From Streptomyces tailanensis (GTDB lineage: Bacteria; Actinomycetota; Actinomycetes; Streptomycetales; Streptomycetaceae), in assembly GCF_008386495.1 (NCBI RefSeq), contig NZ_VTHJ01000082.1, forward strand, positions 1 through 34,317: DNA of 34,317 nt, in the 5' to 3' direction. Both the position numbers and the translations under genes were made by a program. How positions within the stretch are numbered: position 1 is the first letter of the stretch; every line of letters begins with the position of its first letter. Positions 25,120 through 32,930 of the stretch are shown in pieces. The notes beneath the pieces are model-generated. The model did no database searches. It worked only from the letters and a program-made list of their open reading frames with translations, and had not been told where the DNA came from.

Positions 25120-26025
25120 TCAGCCCTGGACGGTGGCAGGGCTCTGCATCCGGGCGAAGGCGCGGGGGAAGAGTTCGGCGCCGTGGCGTCCCAGCCCGTC
25201 GCGCTGGGCCGGTGAGAGGAGAGGGCTGGTACGCAGCAGGCGGACGTTGTGCTGCAGCACGTCCTCGCCGGCACAGGGTGCGCCGAAGTCGGACCCGTAG
25301 AGGACGTGGTCGGGAGAGGTCACGGCCAGCAGTGCGGACAGGCTCGGCAGGGAACCGGACATGGCAGTGTCGTACCAGAACCGGGAGGCGGCCTGTTCGA
25401 TCTGCGCGGCGGTGACCTGCTGGGTGTTGCCCACCCAGTCCTCGCCGGCGAGCATGCTCACTCGCCCGGACAGGGCCGGGAAGCACCCTCCGGCGTGGGG
25501 AAGCACGACATGCACGTCCGGCGCGGCCTCAAGGGTGCGGTGCCACAGCATGTCGACCACAACCCGCGCGGTGTCGAAGCCGACCTCGAACAAGGGGGTG
25601 GGCAGGTCCAGGACCGGCCGGCTGAAGGGGGAGGGGTGGACAAGCACGGTCGCGCGCTGCCGGCTGAGCTCGGCCCAGACGGGGGCGAAGCGCGGATGGC
25701 CCAGGTAGCGTCCGCCGACGACGCCCAGCGTGGCGAACCCGTCAACGTCCAGCTCGCGCTTGGCGTACGCGATCTCCTCCAGGGCCGCGTCCACGTCGGT
25801 GAGCGGGAGTGTGGCGAGCAGCCCGAAGCGGCCGGGGTGCTCGGCCACCATGGAGGCGGCGAACTCGTTCGACGCCCGAGCGCCCGCAGGATCGCTGACC
25901 GAGAGGTTGGACAGCAACTGCATCGTGACGCGGGTGCGGTCCATGTGCTCCAGACGCGGAGCCGCCTCCCAGGAGGGGACCTCGAAATGGGTGTGCACGT
26001 CAAGCCACCCCGCGTTACCTGCCAT
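25120..26025 (-). CDS. ACMSD-type amidohydrolase, probable decarboxylase
   Basis: 301 residues from ATG 26025, with GGGAGG 7 bases upstream; the in-frame extension to 26202 crosses the promoter palindrome and is rejected. Metal ligands of amidohydrolase family 2 are visible: H11 and H13 in DVHTHF, H130 in VHPS, H177 in LPHAGG and D246 in YGSDFG. Relatives include 2-amino-3-carboxymuconate semialdehyde decarboxylase and resorcylate or hydroxybenzoate decarboxylases. Divergent from an aromatic hydroxylase gene and close to ring-cleavage genes, it may decarboxylate an aromatic acid ahead of hydroxylation, or act on a cleavage product. The substrate is not determinable. Confidence 0.8.
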   Translation of the reverse strand: MAGNAGWLDVHTHFEVPSWEAAPRLEHMDRTRVTMQLLSNLSVSDPAGARASNEFAASMVAEHPGRFGLLATLPLTDVDAALEEIAYAKRELDVDGFATLGVVGGRYLGHPRFAPVWAELSRQRATVLVHPSPFSRPVLDLPTPLFEVGFDTARVVVDMLWHRTLEAAPDVHVVLPHAGGCFPALSGRVSMLAGEDWVGNTQQVTAAQIEQAASRFWYDTAMSGSLPSLSALLAVTSPDHVLYGSDFGAPCAGEDVLQHNVRLLRTSPLLSPAQRDGLGRHGAELFPRAFARMQSPATVQG

Positions 26026-26096
26026 GTCGTCGCCTCCCGGCTGCTCGATGAACCATGTCCGGACGGTAGTAGCGGCGGCCCGTGTCACGCCTTGCT

Positions 26097-26113
26097 GTTC
26101 CGGCTTCCGGAAC
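26097..26113. promoter_or_regulatory. 17-base palindrome between amidohydrolase and monooxygenase genes
   Basis: GTTCCGG / CCGGAAC around CTT, in the divergent promoter region. It shares the form GTTCCGnnnnnCGGAAC with the palindrome at 31952-31976 before the hydratase gene. IclR-family operators often have this kind of symmetry, and an IclR gene lies in the cluster. Confidence 0.55.
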
Positions 26114-26189
26114 GTGGCCGCTGCGCTCGCGCTCCGCGGGGTGTGATGCACATCAGCGGTCGGCTCACACACCGAAGGAGTGACACGAC

Positions 26190-27998
26190 ATGGCGAGCGC
26201 AAAGAAGCGGTCGGCCAACGAGAAGGTCCCCGTGCTGATCGTCGGCGCGGGACCGGCCGGACTCACTCACGCCTTGGCCCTCGCACGCTACGGCGTGCGC
26301 AGCACCGTGCTCTGCCGGTACCCCGGTCAGGCGCACAATCCGAGAGCGCACATCACGAACCAGCGGACTCTGGAGATCTTCAGCGACCTGGGCGTGTACG
26401 AGGCCGTCGCGGCCATCGGGTATCGGTTCGAGGACATGCCGCACAACCCGTTCGTCCTGTCCCTGGCCGGTCCTGAGGTCGCGCGGACGACAGCGTGGGG
26501 CGGCGGTCTGAAGGACTTCCCCCGGTACCGCGCCGCGAGCCCCCACGTTTCGCTGAACGTCGCGCAGCACAAGCTCGAGCCGGTGCTCGCCTCCGCTGCC
26601 CTGGCGACCGGCCTGGTCGATCTTCGCTACTCCACCGAGTTCATCGAGCTCGAACAGGACGACCATGAGGTGCGCGCTCACGTGGTCGACCACAACACCG
26701 GCCTGGCGTCGGTCATCACCGCGCAGTACCTGATCGGTGCCGACGGCGGTCGCAGTCAGGTGCTCGAACAGGCCGGGTTGTCGGTCCGCGGTCCGGTGGG
26801 CATTGGGCGTGTCGTGTTCGCCTGGGTCGAGGTCGATCTGACGAAGTACGTCGCGCACCGGCCGGGCGCCATCTACTGGTCGGTCGACCCCTTCACCTAC
26901 GGCAGCTGGATCATGGTCGAGCCGTGGAACCAGTGGGTCATCGGAGTCCACGTCGACGAGGACTACGTGTTCGACCCCCAGGACACCGATGAGCTGGTGG
27001 CCCAGATACGCCAAAGCATCGGCGACCCCTTCATCGACGTGAAGGTGAAGCTCGTCTCGCCCTGGGCCCAGAACAACGCCGCCGCAGACATCTACTCCTC
27101 CGGCCGTGTCCTGTGCATGGGCGACGCCGTCCACCGGCACCCGCCGACCAACGGCCTGGGCAGCAACACCTCGGTCGCCGACGGCTACAACCTGGCGTGG
27201 AAGCTCAAGCTCGTCCTGGACGGCGTTGCCGGCCCCGGGCTCCTGGACTCCTACACCGCCGAACGCGCACCGGTCGGCCGGCAGGTCGTCGACCGCGCGT
27301 GGAAGTCGGTCACCGAGATCTTCACGCTGGGCGAAGCGATCGGCATCAGGCCCGAGATGCCCGACGAGGACAAGTGGCGCATCGTGCGCAGCCTGGACGA
27401 GGACAGCGAAGAGGGCGCCGACCGGCGGCGGGGCGTCCGTTCCTTCCTGGACAAGCTGCCCTACCACTTCAACGCTCTCGGGGTCGAGCTGGGCTACCGC
27501 TACAGCAGCCCGGCCGTCGTCCCCGACGACGGTGACCTGCCCGACCACCGGACCACGGACGAGCTGACCTACGTGCCGTCGACGTCACCCGGTGAGCACA
27601 TGCCCCATGTCTGGCTGGAACGCAACCGTCAGCGGATCTCCTCCCAGCAGCTGGTGGGGCAGGGCCGCTTCGCGCTGATCACCGGCCGCGGCGGTGCGTC
27701 GTGGGCGGAGGCCGCCGAACGTGCGCGGAAGGTGTTTGGTCTCCCGATCGACGTCTGCGAGATCGGGACGGCGCACGGGTACCGGGACCCGTTGGGCGAC
27801 TGGGAGCGGCTCCGTCAGATCGACGACGACGGCTGTCTCCTCGTCCGCCCCGACGGTCACATCGCCTGGCGCTCGCGGACCGCTGCCGACACCCGTCGGC
27901 TGATCGAGGTGCTGGGCCGCGTGCTCGACCGGCCGATCCCGAATGACCGGTCCGTCGGGGAAGCACAGCCCGAGCTGGCCCACGCCTCGAGTTTCTGA
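26190..27998 (+). CDS. FAD-dependent aromatic monooxygenase, TfdB/phenol hydroxylase-like
   Basis: 602 residues from ATG 26190, with GAAGGAG 9 bases upstream. It has the PHBH-fold flavoprotein motifs: GAGPAG in VLIVGAGPAGLTHALALARY, the DG motif in YLIGADGGRSQV, and the GD motif in RVLCMGDAVHRHPPTNGLGS (around residue 310). The stretch NPRAHITNQRTLEIFSDLG, the length and the thioredoxin-like C-terminal end match the 2,4-dichlorophenol 6-monooxygenase and phenol 2-monooxygenase group. It would add a hydroxyl ortho to an existing one, using NAD(P)H and oxygen, giving a catechol for the dioxygenase encoded next. The exact phenol is unknown. Confidence 0.85.
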   Translation: MASAKKRSANEKVPVLIVGAGPAGLTHALALARYGVRSTVLCRYPGQAHNPRAHITNQRTLEIFSDLGVYEAVAAIGYRFEDMPHNPFVLSLAGPEVARTTAWGGGLKDFPRYRAASPHVSLNVAQHKLEPVLASAALATGLVDLRYSTEFIELEQDDHEVRAHVVDHNTGLASVITAQYLIGADGGRSQVLEQAGLSVRGPVGIGRVVFAWVEVDLTKYVAHRPGAIYWSVDPFTYGSWIMVEPWNQWVIGVHVDEDYVFDPQDTDELVAQIRQSIGDPFIDVKVKLVSPWAQNNAAADIYSSGRVLCMGDAVHRHPPTNGLGSNTSVADGYNLAWKLKLVLDGVAGPGLLDSYTAERAPVGRQVVDRAWKSVTEIFTLGEAIGIRPEMPDEDKWRIVRSLDEDSEEGADRRRGVRSFLDKLPYHFNALGVELGYRYSSPAVVPDDGDLPDHRTTDELTYVPSTSPGEHMPHVWLERNRQRISSQQLVGQGRFALITGRGGASWAEAAERARKVFGLPIDVCEIGTAHGYRDPLGDWERLRQIDDDGCLLVRPDGHIAWRSRTAADTRRLIEVLGRVLDRPIPNDRSVGEAQPELAHASSF

Positions 27999-28114
27999 CC
28001 GTACGGCGAGGTACACGCCTGCGCCGTCGCAGCTCCGGCGACCGCCAGGATCGTCCCCCTGCCCGACCCTGACGACGTCAGCGTCAGGACCCCTCTCCAA
28101 GAATTGGACTCAAC

Positions 28115-29005
28115 ATGAGCACCGTCAAAGCACTCGGCTACCTCGCGGTCCGCGGCCCACTGGCCGAGTGGGCCACGTTCGGCCCCGAGGTCCTCGGCGC
28201 CCAGGTTGCCCCCTCGCCCGAGGGCGAGGTACGGCTGCGCACCGACGAGAAGGTTCACCGGATCATCATCGAGGACGGCCCCGCGGCGGGTCCCTCCTCA
28301 CTCGTGGCCCTCGGTCTCGAGATCGTCAGCGACGAGGCTCTCACCGGTCTCGTCGCCACCCTGACCGACAACGGCGTCGAGGCCACCGAGGACCCCGAGC
28401 TGGCCGCCCGCCGCGGTGTCGACCGTGTCGTGCGCTTCGCCGACAGCGACGGCAACGGAATCGAGGCCTACGTCGGCCTCCCCGACGCCGATTCCCCGTT
28501 CGTCTCGCCGACCGGTACGACTTTCGTCGCCGGGCCCCTGGGTGTCGGTCACGTCTTCCTCTTCCCTCGCGGCACCGCGTCGGCGGCGGCCGAGTTCTAC
28601 GAGAAGGTCCTGGGGTTCCTGCTCACGGACACCATCTCGCTGGCTTCGCTCGGCGTCCCCGAGGAGGACGCGGTGTTCCTGCACTGCAATCCACGCCATC
28701 ACACCGTCGCCGTGGGCACCATCCCGGGGCCGCCGCCCGGTCTGGGGCATCTGATGCTCGAGGTGGCCGACGTCTCGCAGGTCGGCAAGGCGATGGACCG
28801 CGTGAGGGCGAAAGACGAACACGTGAACATCACGCTGGGCGAGCACTCCAACGACCTGATGCTGTCCTTCTACGTGGCCACCCCTTCGGGCTTCGACATC
28901 GAGTACGGCTGCAACGGTCTGCTCATCGACGACGCCACCTGGAAGCCCGGTCACCATGAGCTGCTGAGCAACTGGGGTCACCACTTCCAAGGCGCCCAGG
29001 CATGA
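28115..29005 (+). CDS. Extradiol ring-cleavage dioxygenase (BphC type, VOC superfamily)
   Basis: 296 residues from ATG 28115, with a weak binding site. Two vicinal-oxygen-chelate modules are visible. The second holds the iron ligands H146 in VGHVFLF, H212 in LGHLMLE and E263 in FDIEYG, positions very close to those of well-studied biphenyl-2,3-diol dioxygenases. H195/H196 in NPRHHTVA match the catalytic acid/base region. It opens catechols next to the hydroxyls (meta cleavage). It follows the monooxygenase gene by 116 bases on the same strand and supplies the substrate of the hydrolase encoded next. Confidence 0.9.
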   Translation: MSTVKALGYLAVRGPLAEWATFGPEVLGAQVAPSPEGEVRLRTDEKVHRIIIEDGPAAGPSSLVALGLEIVSDEALTGLVATLTDNGVEATEDPELAARRGVDRVVRFADSDGNGIEAYVGLPDADSPFVSPTGTTFVAGPLGVGHVFLFPRGTASAAAEFYEKVLGFLLTDTISLASLGVPEEDAVFLHCNPRHHTVAVGTIPGPPPGLGHLMLEVADVSQVGKAMDRVRAKDEHVNITLGEHSNDLMLSFYVATPSGFDIEYGCNGLLIDDATWKPGHHELLSNWGHHFQGAQA

Positions 29006-29105
29006 TCCGAGGCCGGCGGTGCGGCCACATCGCCGGTCGTCACCAAGGGCCGGCGCCTACCGCTGGACCTCCCTCCCACCAACGACGACAGGAAGCGCTG
29101 AAACG

Positions 29106-29978
29106 ATGACCAACACCGTCCTGACCGAGAACGCGACCAGCCGGTTCGTGCAGACCAAGAAGTGGCGCCTGCATCTCAACGAGGCGGGTGAGGGCCACCC
29201 GCTGGTCCTGCTGCACGGAGGAGGCCCCGGGGCCAGCGGCTGGAGCAACTACTCCCGGAACTTCGCCTTCTTCGCCGAGCGGTACCGGGTCCTCGCCGTC
29301 GACATGCCCGGGTGGGGGAAGAGCGACACCGCGGTGCCGGGCGACCGTGACCACACCGAGGCGCTCGAGCTGCTGCTGGACGAGCTGGAAATCGACCAGG
29401 CCGCCCTGGTCGGCAACTCGATGGGCGGGCAGACCGCGATCCGGTACGCCGTACGCAACAGCGACAGGGTGTCGCACCTGATCCCGATGGGTGCTCCGGC
29501 GCCCGGGGTGAACGTGTTGAGCCCCGCCTCCCACCAGACCGAGGGCATCCGGACGCTCATCCACGCCTACCAGGACCCGACGCCGGCCAACTTCCAGGCA
29601 CTCGTCGCCGCGCTGACTTCCGATCCCGAGCTGGCCGCTGACGAGGACCTGGCCCGGCAGCGTTCCGAAGCGGCGTTGTCCCGCCCCGACCACATCGCCA
29701 ACTACCTGACCGCCGCACCGACGGGTGAGCTGAACGGTCCTCCGGGCGCCTACCCCGCGGTAGTGCCCGCGCTGGCGACGCTCACCGTACCGACGCTGGT
29801 GGTACACGGCCGCGATGACAAAGCGGTGCACTTCGAGAACGCGCTGCGCCTGCTGGCGATGATCCCGGACTCCCGGCTGTACCTGTTCAACCGATGTGGC
29901 CACTGGACTCAGATGGAACACGCCGAGGAGTTCGACCGGGTGGTGCACGAGTTCATCTCCGCGACCGGGCAGCGCTGA
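29106..29978 (+). CDS. Meta-cleavage product hydrolase (alpha/beta hydrolase, BphD/MhpC type)
   Basis: 290 residues from ATG 29106, with AGGAAG about 9 bases upstream. The family signature HGGGPGASGWSNYSRN forms the oxyanion region. The catalytic triad is S105 in GNSMGG, D237 in HGRDDKAVH and H266 in CGHWTQMEHAEEF. Such enzymes split carbon-carbon bonds in 2-hydroxy-6-oxo-dienoates, giving a carboxylic acid and 2-hydroxypenta-2,4-dienoate. That dienoate is the substrate of the hydratase encoded at 32072, so the gene order follows the pathway. Its presence suggests the cleaved catechol carries a carbon substituent at position 3. Confidence 0.9.
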   Translation: MTNTVLTENATSRFVQTKKWRLHLNEAGEGHPLVLLHGGGPGASGWSNYSRNFAFFAERYRVLAVDMPGWGKSDTAVPGDRDHTEALELLLDELEIDQAALVGNSMGGQTAIRYAVRNSDRVSHLIPMGAPAPGVNVLSPASHQTEGIRTLIHAYQDPTPANFQALVAALTSDPELAADEDLARQRSEAALSRPDHIANYLTAAPTGELNGPPGAYPAVVPALATLTVPTLVVHGRDDKAVHFENALRLLAMIPDSRLYLFNRCGHWTQMEHAEEFDRVVHEFISATGQR

Positions 29979-30140
29979 ACCCACTCTGCGTGGCGGCCCG
30001 GCCGGGCTCACCACGGTCATGGCTTTCGCCGGGCCGGGGATCGCGAACCGGGTCGCCACTCGCAGCCCACCGGTGAATCCGCTGCTGGGCATCAGACCCG
30101 GCCATACCGGGCATTGACGCGCATCAGACTCCGTGCAAGA

Positions 30141-30174
30141 TTGGAGCAATCACTCCATTGGAGTGATCACTCTA
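30141..30174 (+). promoter_or_regulatory. Four alternating half-sites upstream of the IclR gene
   Basis: A perfect 19-base palindrome ATCACTCCATTGGAGTGAT (30149-30167) sits within a longer pattern. TTGGAGCAATCACTCC (30141-30156) and TTGGAGTGATCACTCT (30158-30173) are near-exact direct repeats with a 17-base period. This gives half-sites TGGAG, CTCCA, TGGAG and CTCTA in alternating orientation. Such nested spacing suits two regulator dimers binding side by side. It lies 42 bases before the IclR ATG. Confidence 0.65.
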
Positions 30175-30215
30175 GTGGCCTGTCATCGTCGACAGAGCTT
30201 GTTTCGGAGGCGCGG

Positions 30216-31022
30216 ATGATCGAACAACGGCGGTCAGCGGCGGAACCACCGCAGGCAATCCCCACATCCGTGCTCTGGAAAGCTTTCGATGTGCTGGACA
30301 CCTTCAGTCGGCAGCACCGCGTTCTGACCCTGAGTGAGCTGGCCCGGACGTCGGGGCTGCCGAAGTCCACCGTCCACCGTGTGCTGGCCATGCTTCGGGA
30401 GCTCGGGGCTGTCGAGCAGGTCGACGGTGGCTTCCGGATGGGTCTGCGGATGCTGACGATGGCCGCGTCCAGCCCTGAGGCGGGGCTGCGCGAGGTCGCC
30501 GTCCCCCACTTGCTGGAGCTGCACCGCACGGTAGGGCACACGGTTCATCTGTGTGCCCTACGTGGTGAGGATGTCGTTTACCTCGAGAAGCTGCACGAGA
30601 GCGATGCCCAGGTGATCCCTACCTCCGTCGGGATGCGACTGCCCGCACACTGCACGGGAGTCGGGAAGGCGCTGCTCGCCCACCGGGCCGCGGATACCGA
30701 CGCTACGGCGCACACCCCGTCGCTGCGCAGACTCACCCCGCGGTCGATCACGGAACCGCGCGCTCTCGCCCTCGCGCTCGCCCAGGTGCGCCAGCGCGGC
30801 ATGGCCGTCGACCGGGATGAGGCGGTGCACGGTCTCTCGTGCATTGCCCGGCCGGTGCTCATCGGGGGCCACGCAGTCGCCGCGGTGTCCATAGGGTTCC
30901 CGAGCAGCGCGGGACGGGGCGAGGCGTGGTTGGGCCGGCTCGGGCGCACCGTCGGTTCCCTGAGCGCGGCGCTCAGGGAACGTCCGGACCTCATGGAGTA
31001 CCTGTTCCAGAGCCGGGCATGA
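30216..31022 (+). CDS. IclR-family transcriptional regulator
   Basis: 268 residues from ATG 30216, with GGAGG 5 bases upstream. The N-terminal winged helix-turn-helix is clear (VLTLSELARTSGLPKSTVHR), and the C-terminal GAF-like effector domain has the usual elements (LRGEDVVYLEKL, LPAHCTGVGKALLA, VHGLSCIARPVLIGG, AAVSIGFPSS). IclR proteins control many aromatic catabolic operons, as activators or repressors that bind pathway intermediates. It is cotranscribed with the TetR gene (ATGA overlap) and lies between the two halves of the degradation pathway. It is the leading candidate to bind the GTTCCG palindromes at 26097 and 31952. Confidence 0.9.
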   Translation: MIEQRRSAAEPPQAIPTSVLWKAFDVLDTFSRQHRVLTLSELARTSGLPKSTVHRVLAMLRELGAVEQVDGGFRMGLRMLTMAASSPEAGLREVAVPHLLELHRTVGHTVHLCALRGEDVVYLEKLHESDAQVIPTSVGMRLPAHCTGVGKALLAHRAADTDATAHTPSLRRLTPRSITEPRALALALAQVRQRGMAVDRDEAVHGLSCIARPVLIGGHAVAAVSIGFPSSAGRGEAWLGRLGRTVGSLSAALRERPDLMEYLFQSRA

Positions 31023-31639
31023 ACGGGCCCGCCCAGACGTCGCAGGCCGCGGTGGCTCGCGTCGAGCGGGGTGGCAGCCGCGAAGCGCTGCTCGACGCCG
31101 CGGAACGACTCATGGGCGCGCAGGGCTACCACGCGGCGTCGGTCTCGTTGCTGTGCAAGGAGTCCGGATGCCCCAACGGCTCGCTCTACCACCACTTCGG
31201 CAGTAAGGCGGGGCTGCTCAAAGCTGCATTGCAGCGCGGACTAGGCCGACTTGACGACGCGCTTCAGGTCGCTTCACGGGACGGCGGGTCGGGGGCCGCG
31301 CGGCTCTCCCGGTTCATCGACGTCCTGCTGGAGACCGTGGACCGGCACGCGAACTTCCAACGGCTCCTGGTTTTCGTCCTGCTGGAGCAGACCCACGACC
31401 CTGAGGTGCAGGACGTCGTCGACCCGTTTCGCAGCCGGATCCTCGAGCAGGTGACCGAGGTCTGCGCGGACGCCCTGGGCGAGAGCAGCCCGGTGGCGGA
31501 GTGCGCTGAGGCCCGCGACATGGCCCTGTCCCTGACCGGTCTCACGATCGGTCTGTTCGCCCTGGGTGTGCCCGAGGTCCGGCACCTGGCCCACGCGTAC
31601 GTCCGGCGGGCTCTGCCCGATCATCCGGGGGCTCCTTAG
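31019..31639 (+). CDS. TetR-family transcriptional regulator
   Basis: 206 residues. ATG 31019 overlaps the IclR stop (ATGA), so the two are translationally coupled. The helix-turn-helix lies at about residues 20-66 (SREALLDAAERLMGAQGYHA followed by CPNGSLYHHFGSKAGLLKAAL), followed by a helical ligand domain. The form is close to the AcrR/YxaF-like group that responds to small aromatic or lipophilic compounds. It may bind the palindromic array upstream of the IclR gene, which would make the two-regulator operon self-controlled. It ends 1 base before a strong hairpin. Confidence 0.88.
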   Translation: MNGPAQTSQAAVARVERGGSREALLDAAERLMGAQGYHAASVSLLCKESGCPNGSLYHHFGSKAGLLKAALQRGLGRLDDALQVASRDGGSGAARLSRFIDVLLETVDRHANFQRLLVFVLLEQTHDPEVQDVVDPFRSRILEQVTEVCADALGESSPVAECAEARDMALSLTGLTIGLFALGVPEVRHLAHAYVRRALPDHPGAP

Positions 31640-31640
31640 T

Positions 31641-31671
31641 CAGGGCCTGTCTGGAGTCGTGACAGGCCCTG
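31641..31671 (+). terminator. Hairpin terminator after the TetR gene
   Basis: Perfect 11-base arms CAGGGCCTGTC / GACAGGCCCTG with a 9-base loop, starting 1 base after the TetR stop. Confidence 0.75.
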
Positions 31672-31749
31672 GGGGTTGAGAACTGTTGCCGGTGTACTGG
31701 GCAGAGTGACTCCTGGTGGGTGTGAGTGAGTGCCGGGGCTGGATGCGGT

Positions 31750-31952
31750 TTGCCCGCTGTGCGTGCGCGGGAGGATCTCCTCTGCCGTGAGTGTGTTCCG
31801 GGTCTCCTCGGCGAGTTCGGCACTGGAGAAGGCGAACAGGGCGTCTTGCCCACGGCGGTGCGGGTCAGCGGCAGGATGTCACCGGCGCGCGAGGGCGGTT
31901 GCAGTGCGTCGTGCCCGTTGATGCGCTCGAGGTAGACCACATCCAGGCCCTC
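31750..31952 (-). pseudogene. Remnant of a second IclR-family regulator
   Basis: The minus strand reads EGLDVVYLERINGHDALQPP, SRAGDILPLTRTAVGK and then, one frame over, ALFAFSSAELAEETRNTLTA with EEILPRT. This is the start of an IclR effector domain (DVVYLER, PLT-TAVGKALLAF). The helix-turn-helix end and the C-terminal half are missing, and a frameshift lies near 31850. It is not a copy of the intact IclR gene, whose matching segment differs. It may once have controlled the adjacent hydratase operon from a divergent position. Confidence 0.6.
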
Positions 31953-31976
31953 TTTGTTCCGTTTCACGGAACAAAG
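31952..31976 (+). promoter_or_regulatory. 25-base palindrome upstream of the hydratase gene
   Basis: Perfect 11-base arms CTTTGTTCCGT / ACGGAACAAAG around TTC. The core GTTCCGTTTCACGGAAC has the same spacing as the palindrome at 26097-26113. It lies 95 bases before the hydratase start and next to the break of the IclR remnant. An IclR operator is the most likely role. Confidence 0.6.
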
Positions 31977-32071
31977 ATCTTCCATCGACCGTGCGGTGTC
32001 TATATCTGAAGGCGTCACCAGAGGGGCGCCGAGAGCCCTCGGCCCCACCACTCCTCTTCCGGAGGTACCCC

Positions 32072-32906
32072 GTGCCGACCGTCACTGACCGCGTCCCACC
32101 GGACGCCGTCCCACCGGCCGTAATCAAGGCCGCCGATGCGCTGCTGGAGGCCGCCCGCACCGGTGCCGCCTGCCTGCCGGTGCGCGCGCTCTTCGACGAA
32201 GGTGACATCGAGACCGCCTACGTCGTACAGCGGCTTAACCTCCAGCGCGGCCAGGCCGCCGGCCGACGGATCACCGGCCGCAAGATCGGCCTGACCTCTC
32301 CGGCCGTGCAGCACCAGCTCGCCGTGGACCAGCCGGACTTCGGCGCACTCTTCGCGGACATGGCCGTGCCCGAGGGCGGCGAGGTGCCCGCCGGGCGGCT
32401 GCTCCAGCCCAGAGTGGAGGCCGAGGTCGCGCTGGAACTCGGCCGCGACCTGCCGCACCGCCAGTGCACTGTCGTCGACGTGCTGCGCGCCACCGACTTC
32501 GCACTTCCCGCCCTGGAGATCGTCGACAGCCGGGTGAAGGACTGGGACATCTCCATCGTCGACACCGTCGCCGACAACGCCTCGTCGGGCCTCTTCGTCC
32601 TGGGCGGCTCCCCCGCGCCGCTCACCGGGCTCGATCTCCGCTCGGTACAGATGACCATGACCCGAGGCGGCGAGGTGGTCTCCGAGGGGACCGGCGCCGA
32701 CTGCCTCGGCAGCCCCCTCAATGCGGCCGCCTGGCTGGCCTCCGACCCTCGCCGGGATGGGAGACCCGCTGCGGGCCGGCGACGTCGTGCTGACCGGGGC
32801 CCTGGGGCCGATGGCCCCCGCTGCTCCGGGTGATGTGTTCGAAGCCCGCATCTCGAACCTGGGCACTGTGCGGGTCGGGTTCGCGCCAGAAGGAGAGAAC
32901 CAGTGA
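32072..32906 (+). pseudogene. 2-hydroxypenta-2,4-dienoate hydratase, frameshifted
   Basis: GTG 32072 has GGAGG 6 bases upstream. The first 223 codons match the MhpD/BphH hydratase family (GRKIGLTSPAVQ, QPRVEAEVALELGRDL, EIVDSRVKDWDISIVDTVAD). At about 32741 the frame moves by one base: the family end TLAGMGDPLRAGDVVLTGAL and GDVFEARISNLGTVRVGFAP is read in the next frame to a TGA at 32904. Together the two frames give the normal length of about 275 residues. The enzyme would hydrate the dienoate to 4-hydroxy-2-oxovalerate with a divalent metal. Either the gene has just died or one base is wrong; read in the original frame it makes a 254-residue protein with a wrong tail. Confidence 0.8.
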
Positions 32907-32930
32907 GCAGCGACGGACGCCCGGACCAAG

